Counted from the first letter of the stretch, positions 13,091-25,483 are shown. The stretch is 64,000 nucleotides of DNA from Dirofilaria immitis (GCA_024305405.1 JAKNDB010000064.1:558001-622000), one strand, 5' to 3'. Notes: generated from the sequence alone by a model not told the origin. A program made the numbers and translations.

Positions 13091-16000
13091 ATGGCAATTA
13101 ATCCATGTTTTTGCTGGAATATTAAAGATGGTACTGTTATTGTTGGCCTTTGGTCATTGGTTAGTTAAATTTTGGCTTATTTCAATTTTTTTTTTTTTTT
13201 TTTGAAAGAATTTGTGTTAGTAAGGAATTTGATAAATTTAATACTTATATTTTATAATTTTTGATTATTACTTAATAGATGTTTCAATTAGTAAAAATAT
13301 TACATCCATTTCAGATTTCCTAGCAATCTTTTCCGATTTTTTTTTTTAAAATGCAAAAAAAAGTATTACAATTATTTTTAATTCTCATCTCAAAATGTTG
13401 AATGAATTTATAAGATTGAGATTGATATTTTGATATAATAAATTTGCATAAAATATCAATTTTAATTAGATATAATTATATCATTTAAAATAATTGAATA
13501 TTATGATAAATTAAGTTGATACGTTACGTGTAAAACGTCAAAAATATATCGATATGTTACACATAATTACGTGGAAAAATATATGAATCAAAAACTTAAG
13601 CCGAATAAATAATTGAATTGCATTTGATGCAAATATCAAAATAAATAAAGAAAGAATGCTTATCTTTCTTTGAAGATTTATTCATTGGCATCGTTGGTAC
13701 TATTCGGCTGGCAATTAAATGTTATCAGTTCTTGTCAAACGGTGACAATATCACAGGCAAATCTTCAATGTGAATATTGGTGCCCATGTATTGGCGCATC
13801 CAATGAACGTACAAGTTCCCTGATACAGGGTAGGGTATTATTTGTCTCAGAAAATCCTTTTTTCGTTGAAAAATCTCATTCGTAGTAGATATGCGAAATA
13901 ATAATGGGGAAGATAGAAGTAATGATTTTAGTAATGAGATATCTATAATACCAGAAAGATAGAATAGTTGTGATAGAGGAAAAGATATCGATATTGCCAT
14001 GTCGAGAAAACAGAAAGATAAAAGTAATAGTTAATAGTAAAAGAAGAAATATCAGATTTTGCCATATCGAGAATACAGAAAGATAAAAGTAATAGTTAAT
14101 AGTAAAAGAAGAAATATTAGATATTGCCATGTCGAGAATACAGAAAGATGAAGTAACTGTTAGTAGTAAAGGAAGAGGTATCGATATTGTGATGTCGGGA
14201 ATGCAGAAAGTAATAGTTAGTAGTAAAGAAGAGATATCAGATATTGTCATGTCGAGAAAACAGAAAGATAAAAGTAATAGTTAATAGTAAAAGAAGAAAT
14301 ATCAGATTTTGCCATGTCGAGAAAACAGAAAGATAAAAGTAATAGTTAATAGTAAAAGAAGAAATATCAGATTTTGCCATGTCGAGAATACAGAAAGATG
14401 AAGTAACTGTTAGTAGTAAAGAAGAGATATCAGATATTGTCATGTCGAGAATACAGAAAGATAAAAGTAATAGTTAGTAATAAAGGAAGAGATATTGATA
14501 TTATTATCAATATTACTTTCTTTCTGTATCTGATATCTCTTCTTTTACTAACTATTACTTTCTGTATTCGGACAAAAACTTTTTGTTAACCAAATTGCTG
14601 GTATTCATTTGAACAATGAAAAAATCACAAAGTGAATATAAAATGAACTGTGGTGATTAATTCAGAGATAATTCTTAGGTTGTCGAACTTTAGAGCTCGA
14701 ACAATTTTCATTTTGTCGCTTTTAAAAAAACGACTATCAAAAAATGAAGGGGTGAGTAACCGTTTAAAAATTGGGTTTTCAAATTGGGATATTATTATCA
14801 TGTTAAGATAATTCGGAAAAATAGAAGTAGCAGAAGAGGTATAGTTAAAATATAAATATCATATTTCTATATCTCAGTGTTTTGAAACATTTGGACACTC
14901 TTTTATTCTAGAAAAAAAAAAGTTAGGAAAAATTAGTGAAATTCTCTTTCCTGCTGGCTTTAATAATTGATCTATTCCCAAAAATAATTATCATCTGGAG
15001 TAATTAGTAAGGACTGATAAGATTATCGGTAAAGAATAATCCGCCTGATTCATTTTTGAATATGTTAGCCATTGAGAAATCTTGAATGCTACACAACAAA
15101 CGAATACTAACAACTTGATTTCAAATATCATTTATTATCTAAAATCTCTTTTTTACTATCTTTTGCATGAACTTTTCATTTTACCCCTATACCTACAGTA
15201 ATTCAACTTATCCTTCGTCTACGGTAATTATTTGTTACAATTATCTACGGTAATTACTTGTTACAGTCGAAATGCTCAATCGCTTTAAAATTCCACGTAT
15301 TTTTTAAACTAAATTGCCAGCTGAATAGTTACCAAATATAAAGGTGAGAAAATTTGAAAAAAAGTTTATTAGTTTGATTTGTAACTTGAATTCGGATATT
15401 GCATATGTTCCAGGTGTATTGCATTGTACAACTGGCATTATTCAGCTGGCAATCTTATGTAATCAAAAACTATCGCGATATTGCGGCCAATCAACTAATA
15501 CCCGGCCATAATACTTATGCTGCTTATAATACTCCCTCATATTTCGAGAATTATTATCATACTCCCTAACAATTTTCTATACCGGTATAATTTTCATGAT
15601 GATTTTTATACCGGTATAATTTCCATGATAATGGTGATGATGATGATGATGATAATGATAGTGGTGATGATGAGGATTATGATGTTATGATGATGATTAT
15701 GATGATAGTATGTAATATAATCATGAAAAAGACTTCTGCTTGATAAGGAATTTTATAGAAATATTTTTTGGGATGAAAACTACGAAACTATTTTAAGCAT
15801 AATCTTCACTTAACATACGTCTCATTATTTACGTCAACAATCATATTCATTGACTAAATAATTTCTTTCCATCTTTCATTACGAATATCACTTTATCTTT
15901 TATCTTTTATCATCATTCATGTTACCGTAATTATCATCCACGATACTTGTTCTATCTTCGATTAGAATCTTTACGATAACTAGTGTAGAAAGTTGCCTCT

Positions 16001-19000
16001 TAAGCTCTAAACAAAATAGCCAAGTTTCTGAATATCGAATTTTGGACTAAAATTAACAACAAATTATTTTGCCAGCCGAATATGCCGACTATTTATGTCA
16101 ATATGAATAATGCAAAATAAAAAGAAATGAAAATATTTTTATTTAAAAATTTTAAATTTAATTATCCAATTTTGCAATTCCTTTTAAATCAAACTTAGCT
16201 AAATTCATATCTATTTTTTATAGTTTTAAATATTTTTTAATAATTTTATAGAATAATCCTATTATCATTTTGCCAATTATCTCAATTGAAAATTCTCGAC
16301 AATTCGAGATCTATCTTATTTATCTTGAAGAACAAAAAAAAATAAAAGTTAAATAGATGAAAAATGATTTATTCAGATATATGGCCTAATACAGTTGGCA
16401 ATATTTGGCTGGCAAACAGCTGCAATAAAATATGAAAAAGATCGTGCAGCAGATTCAATATTACCAAATTATAATGAATACGGTAGATTGGATATACCTT
16501 CTTATTATGAAAGTTATTGGCAAAATCCTGAAGAACGTTTTTATATTGGTTTGTACTTACTTCTTTAATGTATTAAACTTCTCTGATAATTATCAATAAT
16601 CTAAGCAATCTTTTATATCATAATCATTTTCATTAAAAAAAAAAAAAAGACGAATAGCCAATGGTTCATATGGGTCAAAATTAATATATTCTTATCTTAT
16701 TCATCCTAAAATTAGGACGAATAGCCAATGGTTCATATGGGTCAAAATTAATATATTCTTATCTTATTCATCCCAAAATTTTCTCTATTTATCTCTTTTA
16801 TAATATTTTTTCTCTTTAAAAAATTTAATTACAACAATGGATTGAATATAATTTATTAAAATTATTTTGCTATTTTTTTTTGTTCTCATCGGAAATAATT
16901 TAATTATTATTATTATTATATTTAATTTTAATTAATAAATTAAAATTTAATTATTTAATTAATTTTAGTTTTTTTCCATAATTAATTTAAAATTTCAGGT
17001 TTATTTGTTATTCAAATTTTATGCTTAATCGCATCATTCTTTTTATTATTTGCTTCATGCTCACTTATTTACGGTGCTCATTTTGTAAGTTTTTTTATTT
17101 TTATTTTTTTTTCTTTTTATCATTTTAAAATTCTAATTTTAAAATGATAAAAGTTCATAGATAATTTTTTGAGGTCAAAGTTTATTTTATTTTATTTATT
17201 TCAAATATTATCAGATTTAAATTGCATAATAAAGCATAGATCGTTAAAGTTAAATTCAGTATATAATTACCCAAAATCACTCTTGGAAAAAGTTCAAAGT
17301 TGAAACAGTAATATCATGTGTACTCTTGGAAAAAGTTCAACGTTAAATTCAGCATATAATTACCCAAAATCACTCTTGGAAAAAGTTCAAAGTTGAAACA
17401 GTAATATCATGTGTACTCTTGGAAAAAGTTCAACGTTAAATTCAGCATATAATTACCCAAAATCACTCTTGGAAAAAGTTCAAAGTTGAAACAGTAATAT
17501 CATGTGTACTCTTGGAAAAAGTTCAACGTTAAATTCAGCATATAATTACCCAAAATCACTCTTGGAAAAAGTTCAAAGTTGAAACAGTAATATCATGTGT
17601 ACTGTTGGAAAAAGTTCAAAGTTTGTCTAACATGAAATTGCAGCATTTTTTTTTGAGTATCAGAAATTAAGCTTTACCAAAAAGATCTTTTCAATCTTGA
17701 AATTAATCATTGTTTATTTTGGTATTCAAAATGTTTGATATGGCCTTGGCTTCCATGTATGATAGCCAGTATACTTTGCACATTAACATATTGTATTATG
17801 TGGTGGAGTGGTGATGTTCGTGATTATTGGCTTGTACTTACAATTCTCGAAATGATAACCGTACTTATCAATGTTTGATTTATTTTCATTTTTATTTTAA
17901 TTTTTTTTGAAATTACTATTCAGATAACTATACTATACTATATAGAATTAATGTTAAAGTATCAATTATAGTTAGAGTTTATCAGATAGTTTTATTGATT
18001 ATCGATTATTGCTAAAGTTTATCAAATAATCCTAATAATTGTTATCATTAGGATTATAAGTTAATCATTAAGCATAGTTTATTTCATTAATCTTTATGAT
18101 TTTTTTTAATACTCTCATTCTAACATAATGATACTTGCTAATAATATCAAAGATAAGTTTATTTAATTTTATCAGAAAAGAAAAACAAATTTTTGCAGAT
18201 ATATTGTGTAGTTGTTGTATCGTTATTTTGTCATCGTATCAGCGATGAAAAAATTCATTGTAATGCGAAGAAGAGAATGCCATATTATAGGCCAAGAAGA
18301 ATGTATGATGAATTTAGGAATGATAATTATATCAATAATCATTTGCCTGGTTAGCATTTTTTTTTACTTGGTTACTTGAAAAAGAGCCTAGAATTAGAGT
18401 AACGAGAAAAGATTAGAGAAATGAATGAATTTTGATGATATAAATTTGATAGATGATTTTAGCGATATTCATTTAATGATGAAAAAATTGAGAAAAGGCT
18501 AAGAATTATGATTGAATTTTCATAAGTATATTTCGATATTTGTATTGAGCTAGTTTTGAAGAATATTCTCAATTTTTTTCACAGAATTGGATCAACCTGT
18601 AAAATCGGGTTATCGAAAAAATGAATCATCACGACATGATCAGTATAATCGTTTACAAGATTATACGATGATACAGCAATCTGCACCAGTAACTCCTACA
18701 CAAATTCGTAAAACAACTTTTGCGGATGATTTAGTTTCTACATGGGTCAAAGAACAACAATCGATAAGTATATTATACTATTTTTTTTCTTTTCATTTTT
18801 CTAAAATATAATTTAAAAAAAAAAAACTGACGATGAAATTTGAAGATAATTAATTTTTGAATTAATTAATTACAGAAGATTTGCCAGATCATGCTAATAG
18901 TGAACCGATCACACAACAGAAACCAGAAGATATCTGTTCATTAAAGGTAAATGATTAATGATTTTAGGTTATTAATATCTCAGCATGATCAAATGTCAAT

Positions 19001-21625
19001 ATCAGTTATTGTCGAGATTTTTAAGTCTGAAATATTAATAATGAAATTTTTCCTTGTTTAGTTAAACGAATACAAATAATTGTTCAATTTTAATAGAAAT
19101 TTTAAACAAAAGAAAAATTGAATTTATTGGCAAATTAGCTAAAAAAAAGAATCATTCTCTAATTGAGTTCAAAGTTCATAATATTTAATTGTTATTGTAG
19201 CATTCATATTCCGTACCATCAATTTATGCAAAAACATCAGGCACTAGATGTTGTTGTCATCGTCATCGACATAAGCGTTGCCATCATTGTCATCATCATC
19301 ATCATCACCATCATCGTCATCATCATCATCATCATAAACAACAGTGATTGATTTATTTTTATCAATTAGAATTATAAAATTTAATACAATTTTAATATTG
19401 ATTTCTTGAATTCGATTACATAAAGATTGCTAAAATTAGTTTGAACCGATAAGGATTTTTATGTCGAGAAAAATTATTATAGTTCTGGTGCTCGACGACA
19501 AGATCAAGGTGATCACGATAGGCGAAGAAACTCATTAAGACATCGTCATCGTTTTCCTTCCCTAACATATAGCTCTGGATCAGTGAGCACTGATTGTTCA
19601 GGTAATAATTTATTAATATTACGACAAAAATTTTATCATTTCCTATCAGTCTTCGGTAAAAACTTTATAATCATAATCAGAGTGATATATTTATTGGTTA
19701 ATTGATAAGTGACATCATATATATTGATTAAATGATAAACGATATCGTGAACAATGCTTAGAATAACTTTTATATAAGCATATTGAATGTATCTAATGAT
19801 TTTATCTTTTCGATCTCTAATTTACTTCATGCAGGTATATGGAGAAAAGTTTTTTGATAATCGTCCTTGTATTTCATGGATGATTATATCTTCTTTGTTG
19901 ATTATTTTTAACCTTTGACATTTGAGAATATATTTTGCAATAAAAATTATATTATCTGAAATATATTGAAAAATTAATAGATAAGTGAGCAAAAACATGA
20001 TAACTAAAATTCATAACAATAATTTACAGATGATTCATGTCTTCTTAGACATCATTCTCGAAGTCTTGAAAATGATAGCATGGAAGCAAATGATCTCAAG
20101 ATGCTTAAAGGATATAAATCACGGAGGAGTAAAATTGAAGATGATCATGATGATTCGCAACGATTTAGAGATCGTCGACGTGATTCACGGAAGTCAAAAC
20201 GTAACCAATATGATGTCAAACAGTTAAATAAATTTCATCATTTTTAAAAAATTAAGAATAATTTCAGAAAGATCTAAATTTTTCTATCATAGCTTTTAAT
20301 CAATAAACTAATATGTAAAAATATGCTGCATAGTAAAGTTTGTCGAGAAAACTATTCTAATAATTTTTCTGATTTTTGAACTAATCGATATTTGCATGAA
20401 AATGCATATTAGAAAGCATATTTGTAATATAATTTTGAGAGCTTCAAATTAAAACTTAAATTTTATTCGTCAATAATTCGAAAGTATTTTGTAGGACTGT
20501 TTTACGAGATACATCCGATAATGCTTCACCAACCGTTGCAGTACAGACTGATTCTGTACCAACAACACATTGGCCGTTGGATCCGCAGAAAGGTTTATCA
20601 CTTCCACATCAAATTATTATTCCGCCATCACGTGGAATTATTGGTCCAGATGGTCGTCCACAACCACAGACGTATGAAATAAGCTCTGAAATAAGAATTT
20701 CATACGATCAAAATGGTAGGCCAATACCACATGAGGTTTCCGTCTTATCGAAAGAGCCCGAGAATGCGTCACAATTTCCTCCAACACGTTCACAACCTCG
20801 GGTTTGTCTTTCTTAAATACGTTTAATATTTTATGAAGTAATAACTGTAAAAACTTCTACGTGAGTACATTATTATCAGATCTTATGGCAATAAAATATT
20901 CTATCGATGACGACCGAGAAGAAGATAAGATATACGTGTAGAATGACATAAGTACATTATGATATACGTGGTTAGTTCACGTGCAGATAAACCTTATTTG
21001 TCAATAATGAATCCGAGAAATAGTTTAGGATAATAATATCTATAATTATACTCAGCTTTTTTCACGTACACTTATATAAAGAAGGAATTTTTCAATTTTA
21101 ATTGTAAGCAATCTCTTTGAAATCTTTTTGTCTTAGAATCTTATCCTTGAAGAGTATGAATATGTTGAGATATAAGAATCATGATATTGATTTTTTCGAT
21201 GAAATTTCAACATTTTTCTATTCTTGAAACTTTCTTGAACTATTTGATCCCGACTTTGACTTTGACAAAGGATTCATTATTTGAGATTGAGAAGCAAGCA
21301 TCATTTTAGATATCAGGCATTTATAAATTATGCTTAAATCATGTAAGATATAATATTGAGTATAAGTTTTACAACTCTAAAATGTAACACCTGCAATAAT
21401 GGATGTAAATTCTCGAAGATAATTTCAATCAATTGATATACAATAGTTATTCAATTTTTAGTTTTTAAAAATTTCCATCTATTTTTTGCAAATAATTTTG
21501 GATTTTTAGTTTGAATCATTTTGAAAATTTAATTTAATTTTATTTTTAATTTCAAAATTTCAATAGTGAACTTTTAATTATTCAAAATTTAATTTCAGCC
21601 TTTTCCAGTTACTTCCACTGTGTAA
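13091..21625 (+). CDS. Four-helix membrane protein with alternative second exons and long cytoplasmic tail
   Basis: Not recognised by name. Exons: 13091-13159 (start, MAINPCFCWNIKDGTVIVG), then one of three alternative exons (13676-13829, 15414-15584, 16377-16548), 16999-17084, 17729-17872, 18199-18349, 18585-18767, 18876-18946, 19201-19343, 19483-19601, 20030-20222, 20495-20801, 21599-21625. All junction phases agree except at 17729, where the acceptor reads TTCA|AA and seems to lack a G. The frame gives about 550 residues: four hydrophobic helices in the first 190, a Cys-rich start, then a polar tail with a His/Arg-rich segment (19201-19343), basic-acidic repeats, a proline-rich part (GPDGRPQPQ) and the C-terminus TSTV, a class I PDZ-ligand pattern. 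It resembles small tetraspan membrane proteins of invertebrates in the CxCW...G start and helix spacing. Function is unknown. Confidence 0.75.
13676..13829 (+). other. Alternative exon 2, copy A (Cys-rich loop)
   Basis: Follows a TTCTTTGAAG acceptor and runs in phase 0 from exon 1 to a phase-1 donor GTAGGG, 154 nt. It encodes IYSLASLVLFGWQLNVI, aligned residue for residue with copies B and C, followed by a loop with four cysteines (CQT, QCE, WCPC) that the other two copies lack. The acceptor is weaker than those of B and C. Confidence 0.7.
13900..14572. repeat. About 64-bp tandem satellite ending in an inverted copy
   Basis: About eight imperfect copies lie between alternative exons A and B. 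A typical unit carries GCCATGTCGAGAATACAGAA, then GATAAAAGTAATAGTTA and GTAAAAGAAGAAATATCA. Single copies have lost 5 to 8 bases. At 14517-14570 the unit appears reverse-complemented (CTTTCTGTATCTGATATCTC), next to a short palindrome (ATATTGATA/TATCAATAT), so the transcript could form a hairpin with the preceding copy. Confidence 0.85.
15414..15584 (+). other. Alternative exon 2, copy B (frame-broken as read)
   Basis: A good acceptor (ATGTTCCAG) is followed in phase 0 by VYCIVQLALFSWQSYVI, clearly related to copies A and C, and a Tyr/Asn-rich loop ending PSYFENYYHTP. A TAA follows at 15567. The exon to the GTATAA donor is 171 nt, one less than copy C (172 nt). Past the stop, a -1 shift restores similarity (FYTG against FYIG) right up to the donor. 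Either this copy is decaying or one base is missing from the assembly. Confidence 0.7.
15627..15708. repeat. GAT-rich degenerate microsatellite
   Basis: Imperfect (GAT)n, interrupted by GGT, AAT and TAT, just after the donor of alternative exon B. Two nearly identical TATACCGGTATAATTT blocks (15579 and 15608) sit immediately upstream; the first contains the donor of exon B and the second may be a duplicated, unused donor. Confidence 0.7.
16377..16548 (+). other. Alternative exon 2, copy C (intact, Tyr-rich loop)
   Basis: Acceptor TTTATTCAG, phase 0 to phase 1, 172 nt, donor GTTTGT. It encodes IYGLIQLAIFGWQTAAI and then a loop without cysteines that is rich in Tyr, Asp and Glu and ends PEERFYIG. 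This is the copy nearest the constant exon at 16999 and the one with the strongest splice sites, so it is probably the default form. Confidence 0.75.
16649..16781. repeat. 67-bp direct duplication
   Basis: Two almost identical tandem copies starting GACGAATAGCCAATGGTTCA in the intron after alternative exon C, preceded by a poly-A tract. The near-identity shows that the duplication is recent. Confidence 0.85.
17279..17622. repeat. 93-bp higher-order tandem repeat, about 3.7 copies
   Basis: Each 93-bp unit is made of a 43-bp and a 50-bp half, both beginning ACTCTTGGAAAAAGTTCAA but diverging afterwards (AGTTGAAACAG against CGTTAAATTCAG). The copies are nearly identical. The array lies in the intron between the second and third helix exons of the four-helix gene. 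Confidence 0.9.
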
Positions 21626-23239
21626 TGATTATTTCACCGATTGCTACCGTATGTTATCATTTTCATTCTTCAGTAATCTATCATTATCAACTTTAAATCA
21701 ATACAAGCATCTTTTTTTTTTTTTTTTTATAAAAGAAGAGAAAATAATGTGGATGAAAAAAATCCTAAGTTGAAGTTTAACGTGTAACGTGTATTTTCCT
21801 TTCAGATCATATTGGCGTCTCAGATGAAACGTGATATGGGATATCGTAAATTTAATTTCTTATGATATATGTATATAATAGTGTGATTATATTCCATGTA
21901 TTTTGTAAATTTTGAAAACTAAGATAAAGTGCTATTAATGATAGTGGACTTACTCCCAGGCTATTAATTTCAGGACTTTATATCTCGAAAAAGGTATAAT
22001 TTGAATCCCGAAAAAATTATAACTAAATTATGTCCCTATTATAAGAAAAAAAAATGGCAATTTGGATAAATAGAACGAGAGGGAAGAATTTTAGCCAAGA
22101 AATGAGCAAAAATTAATTCACATATCATCATATCACCATTATCGATCATAATGTTATGAGCGATAATTTCTTACAATAAAAATATTAAAACGATATTTCA
22201 AACTGATAAATGATTCTCTCATTAGGCGTAATATTGGCTCAATTTGTATCGAATTTTGGGAAAGGAATAATTTAATTCAAAATAAAATATCGATTTGAAA
22301 TATTCCATAAGTTAATTAAAAATTTTCCAGAAAACATCTCATATTCAAATTGACAAATTAATTTTATTCATTTGGAAAGGAAGGATTTACGAACAGCAAT
22401 TGGAAAAAAACGTGGAATAGACGAAAGCAACGTTTAATTGACGTGTTTGAAATGACAACTTTCACTATATGTAAAGTGTCCTTAGACTAATATTATATTT
22501 GTAAATGTGCCATGATACTGTACATTTAATATGTGATACACGTGAAAGAAAGACTACATATCATTGATATAAGATAGAGTGAAGGACTATCAATATGAGT
22601 TAGTATAAAGAATCCCGTCTTACGTGAAAACTATCAGTATGATTTAGTATAAAGAATCCCGTTTTACGTGGAAGAATAACGCTAGTTAATGTTGGCTTAC
22701 GTATTTCAAAAGGCAACAACATCTTGAAATGTTGAAAATAGCTACAACTATTTTGAGATGAGCATTGCACAGTATTCCACTAGACGAATAGTCGAGTTGC
22801 ATAATAGATGCGGCCCCACGTAAAGAGTGAGCTGTATTTATCTGCTATTGATAGGAAGAGATCACGGATGGACGTGAGGAGGGTTTGCAGCTATGGATTA
22901 TGTTGGTCTTACAGCATGAGTGCTGTATGGGTTTATTGTAACCTTACGAGTTATCATAAATGTTATAATTTTAATGAATTACTCGTAGATATATAAATAA
23001 TGAAGAATTATTCGACTTTTGTTGAGTGTTAAATTTTAATGTAAATTATATAATTATTTAATTGACGGAATTAGATTCAAATATTCTTCTCAAATTAACA
23101 CTGAAGGGAAAGGATGGTGAATACTTATGATGCTAATTTGTATAAAATTTTTCGGGAGATTGTTGAATTGCAAATTATTTAATCGCATTCAATCGTATTA
23201 AAAAACATTCGGAAAATCCTAGGATTTCAAGGAATTTCC

Positions 23240-23273
<34 letters not shown>

Positions 23274-23303
23274 TGTAAGGAAGGCTATTTTTTAGAGAAA
23301 AAA
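21626..23303. other. Intergenic region
   Basis: No supported gene. Contains a roughly 46-bp imperfect direct repeat at about 22575-22675 (both copies include TTAGTATAAAGAATCCCGT) and an (AT)n run at about 23242-23270 close to the start of the CCDC134 homologue. The 62-codon frame at 22808 has no splice partners. Confidence 0.5.
23286..23303 (+). promoter_or_regulatory. Candidate trans-splice acceptor before CCDC134 homologue
   Basis: CTATTTTTTAG followed by AGAAAAAA and the ATG at 23304. A strong nematode acceptor eight bases before a start codon, with no obvious upstream exon, is what a spliced-leader addition site looks like. An ordinary cis-spliced 5' non-coding exon cannot be excluded. 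Confidence 0.45.
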
Positions 23304-25483
23304 ATGTTGATTTGGTTGTTGATTCTGGTTGGACATTCAGTTTTAATTGTTAATGGAAAATTGGATGGACAGCACACAGATAAACATAATGAACTACATC
23401 ATGCTACTGGAAGGATTAATGGCAGTAACTATCCACCGATGGAACAACGTAAAGCATATCATGATCATGATGATTTGTTCGGAGCTAAAATGTGTAAGGC
23501 TATTGATATCTCGTTCAGCTATACAACTTTTCATTTTTTTTTTATTGGATATGACGTATGCCATTATCTCGAGATCCATCATTGATACTAATTAATTTGA
23601 CCTTTACTGTCTTATATTGATACTAAATCAGTGATTTGCGTACATTGCATTTGCTAACTTAGGTTCATTGCCAGTTATAAAGACTGTGTGTTTTGAAGTT
23701 CATTTTTATAGTGATTTATTCTCCACCCCAAATGAGATTTCGCAAAAGAAATAGAAGTGTGGAGATATGCATAAGCTAAAATTTCGACTTCTTCAACTTA
23801 GAACTGACAACTCTTCGACTAAATTTGTAGCCACGAAACTTTACTCGATTCACCAAAAATTAATAGCTGTTTTAATTCGAAAATGTCATATATTTTTAGA
23901 TAGGACTCTTTTCTCAGTGAAACGTCGCGAACACCTGACTGCAGTAAAAAATCTGATGACTATGGATGAGAAGAAACGAGGGAAACTTCTTCTTGAATTA
24001 GTCTCTAACATAATTAAGGTTGACATTGGCTTATCTTATACAGTGGATTGTGGTTCGTTTTGTTCCATATGAGCTGATTTTCCACAGATTTGTGTAATCA
24101 ATTTTTTCATAAATTCCAAAGTTTTTATTTGAATTAGATTCAGTCTAATATTGAGATATTTAATTTAGAAAGTGAATACTAAATCTCTGTGAGATGCAGT
24201 TTGTTTTATTTAGTTGTGTTGCTTGATTTAAGCATACTCTATAACACAATGGAATTCTGCTGATAGTCTTTGCTTATAATAAAGATTATTAAATAGGGAA
24301 AAATTTTTTCCAAGTTATCCTCTGCTAATTATTTTGCTGTAGTAATTACAAGATTAAGTTGAGGATTGTGATTATTAAATAATAAAAGGAAAATATGAAA
24401 GCAGTTGTAGGTGATGGGTAAAGCGAAAAATATAATTGAAAAAGCCAACTTCAATCCAAACGATACATTCCCTAACGAAGAGCAAAGTAGTTTGAGGGAT
24501 GCTATTGGGAACATTGTTGAAAACACAGCTTTTTACAGTAACTTGATATTGTATTTTCCAACAGCATTACTTAACAGGTAGAAATTAATTTGTTTTTTCT
24601 TTTTTTTGCAGATTGTTATTCACGGATCTTACGCATTTGTAGCTTTTACTCTTTTCATTCAGAATTGAAATCTAGGATTTTTGATTCATTCTATTACTTT
24701 ATTACTTTAACAGTTTATATGATTAGCTCTTACAGATGTTTGAAAACAGATTATAACAGTTTTGCCCTGATTGTTGGGATAGGGAAATGAAATTTGATGA
24801 GGAAATATCAGTTTTATGCCTTATCATTTTTTGCGGATACATTATTAATGTAATACAGGTACAAAAACGACATCGATTGGCAGTTATTGTTTACCTGGGC
24901 TTATAAATTTACAATAGCATCACGTTTGCATGATGACGTTGCGGAAAAATTGCTGGATTTAGCTGGACAACAATTAGAAATTATTCCACGGTTATTTCAT
25001 ATCATTGTTCTAGAAATAGTTTTCTCTTTATCTTTCGAACAAAAAATGATTTGTAGAACTGATTCGATCTGTTTGCGGCGGATAATTTTACCTTATTTTT
25101 CTAATTTAATAGATTAATCAAGTTAGGAGATTGGGACATATGTTGTTCTGTGATGTACGTTTAGGTTTTGTAACATATGTAATAGTTCTTCATTCTTCCA
25201 TTACTATGAATAGAATTTTCAGTGTAAAAATCTTCTGAAGCTTTACTTTGTTTTCAATTTTAGAAGAGATGATTTCTACAATCCATATGATAAAAAAGCG
25301 ATTAAGGAAGAATTGCAACGAGAATCATTGCGAAAAATGGAAGAAGCAATAAGGAAAAAACAAGAACAAAAGAAGCTGGACCGCAAAAAAAGAAAACGAA
25401 GAAACCATCACTATCAAGAACTGAATTATAATTCTGTTACACGGGTATCATTTTGTAAACCCTTTGTACAGACTTCATTTTGA
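23304..25483 (+). CDS. CCDC134: CCDC134 homologue, secreted/ER protein
   Basis: Exons 23304-23493, 23900-24018, 24411-24577, 24859-24990 and 25264-25483 join in phase to about 275 residues (human CCDC134 has 229). The start is a signal peptide (MLIWLLILVGHSVLIVNG), followed by a His/Asp-rich spacer. Matches to the family, recalled from the human protein, are VKRREHLTAVKNL in exon 2, DAIGNIVENTAFY in exon 3, IDWQLLFTWAYKF in exon 4 and a Lys/Arg/Glu-rich helical C-terminus with KKRKRR. In vertebrates the protein is secreted or held in the ER and has been linked to signalling. The C-terminus is uncertain: reading through gives TGA at 25481, while a GTATCA donor at 25445 could splice to a further exon near 25610. 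No KDEL-like end is seen in the read-through form. Confidence 0.8.

Noticed and set aside
13876..14443. Two long minus-strand frames of 124 and 68 codons, Leu/Phe/Ile-rich
   Set aside because: They run through the 64-bp satellite and have no splice sites or homology.
19163..19351. 62-codon + frame rich in Val and Ile
   Set aside because: It overlaps the His-rich exon in a different frame; flanking exon phases support the His-rich reading.
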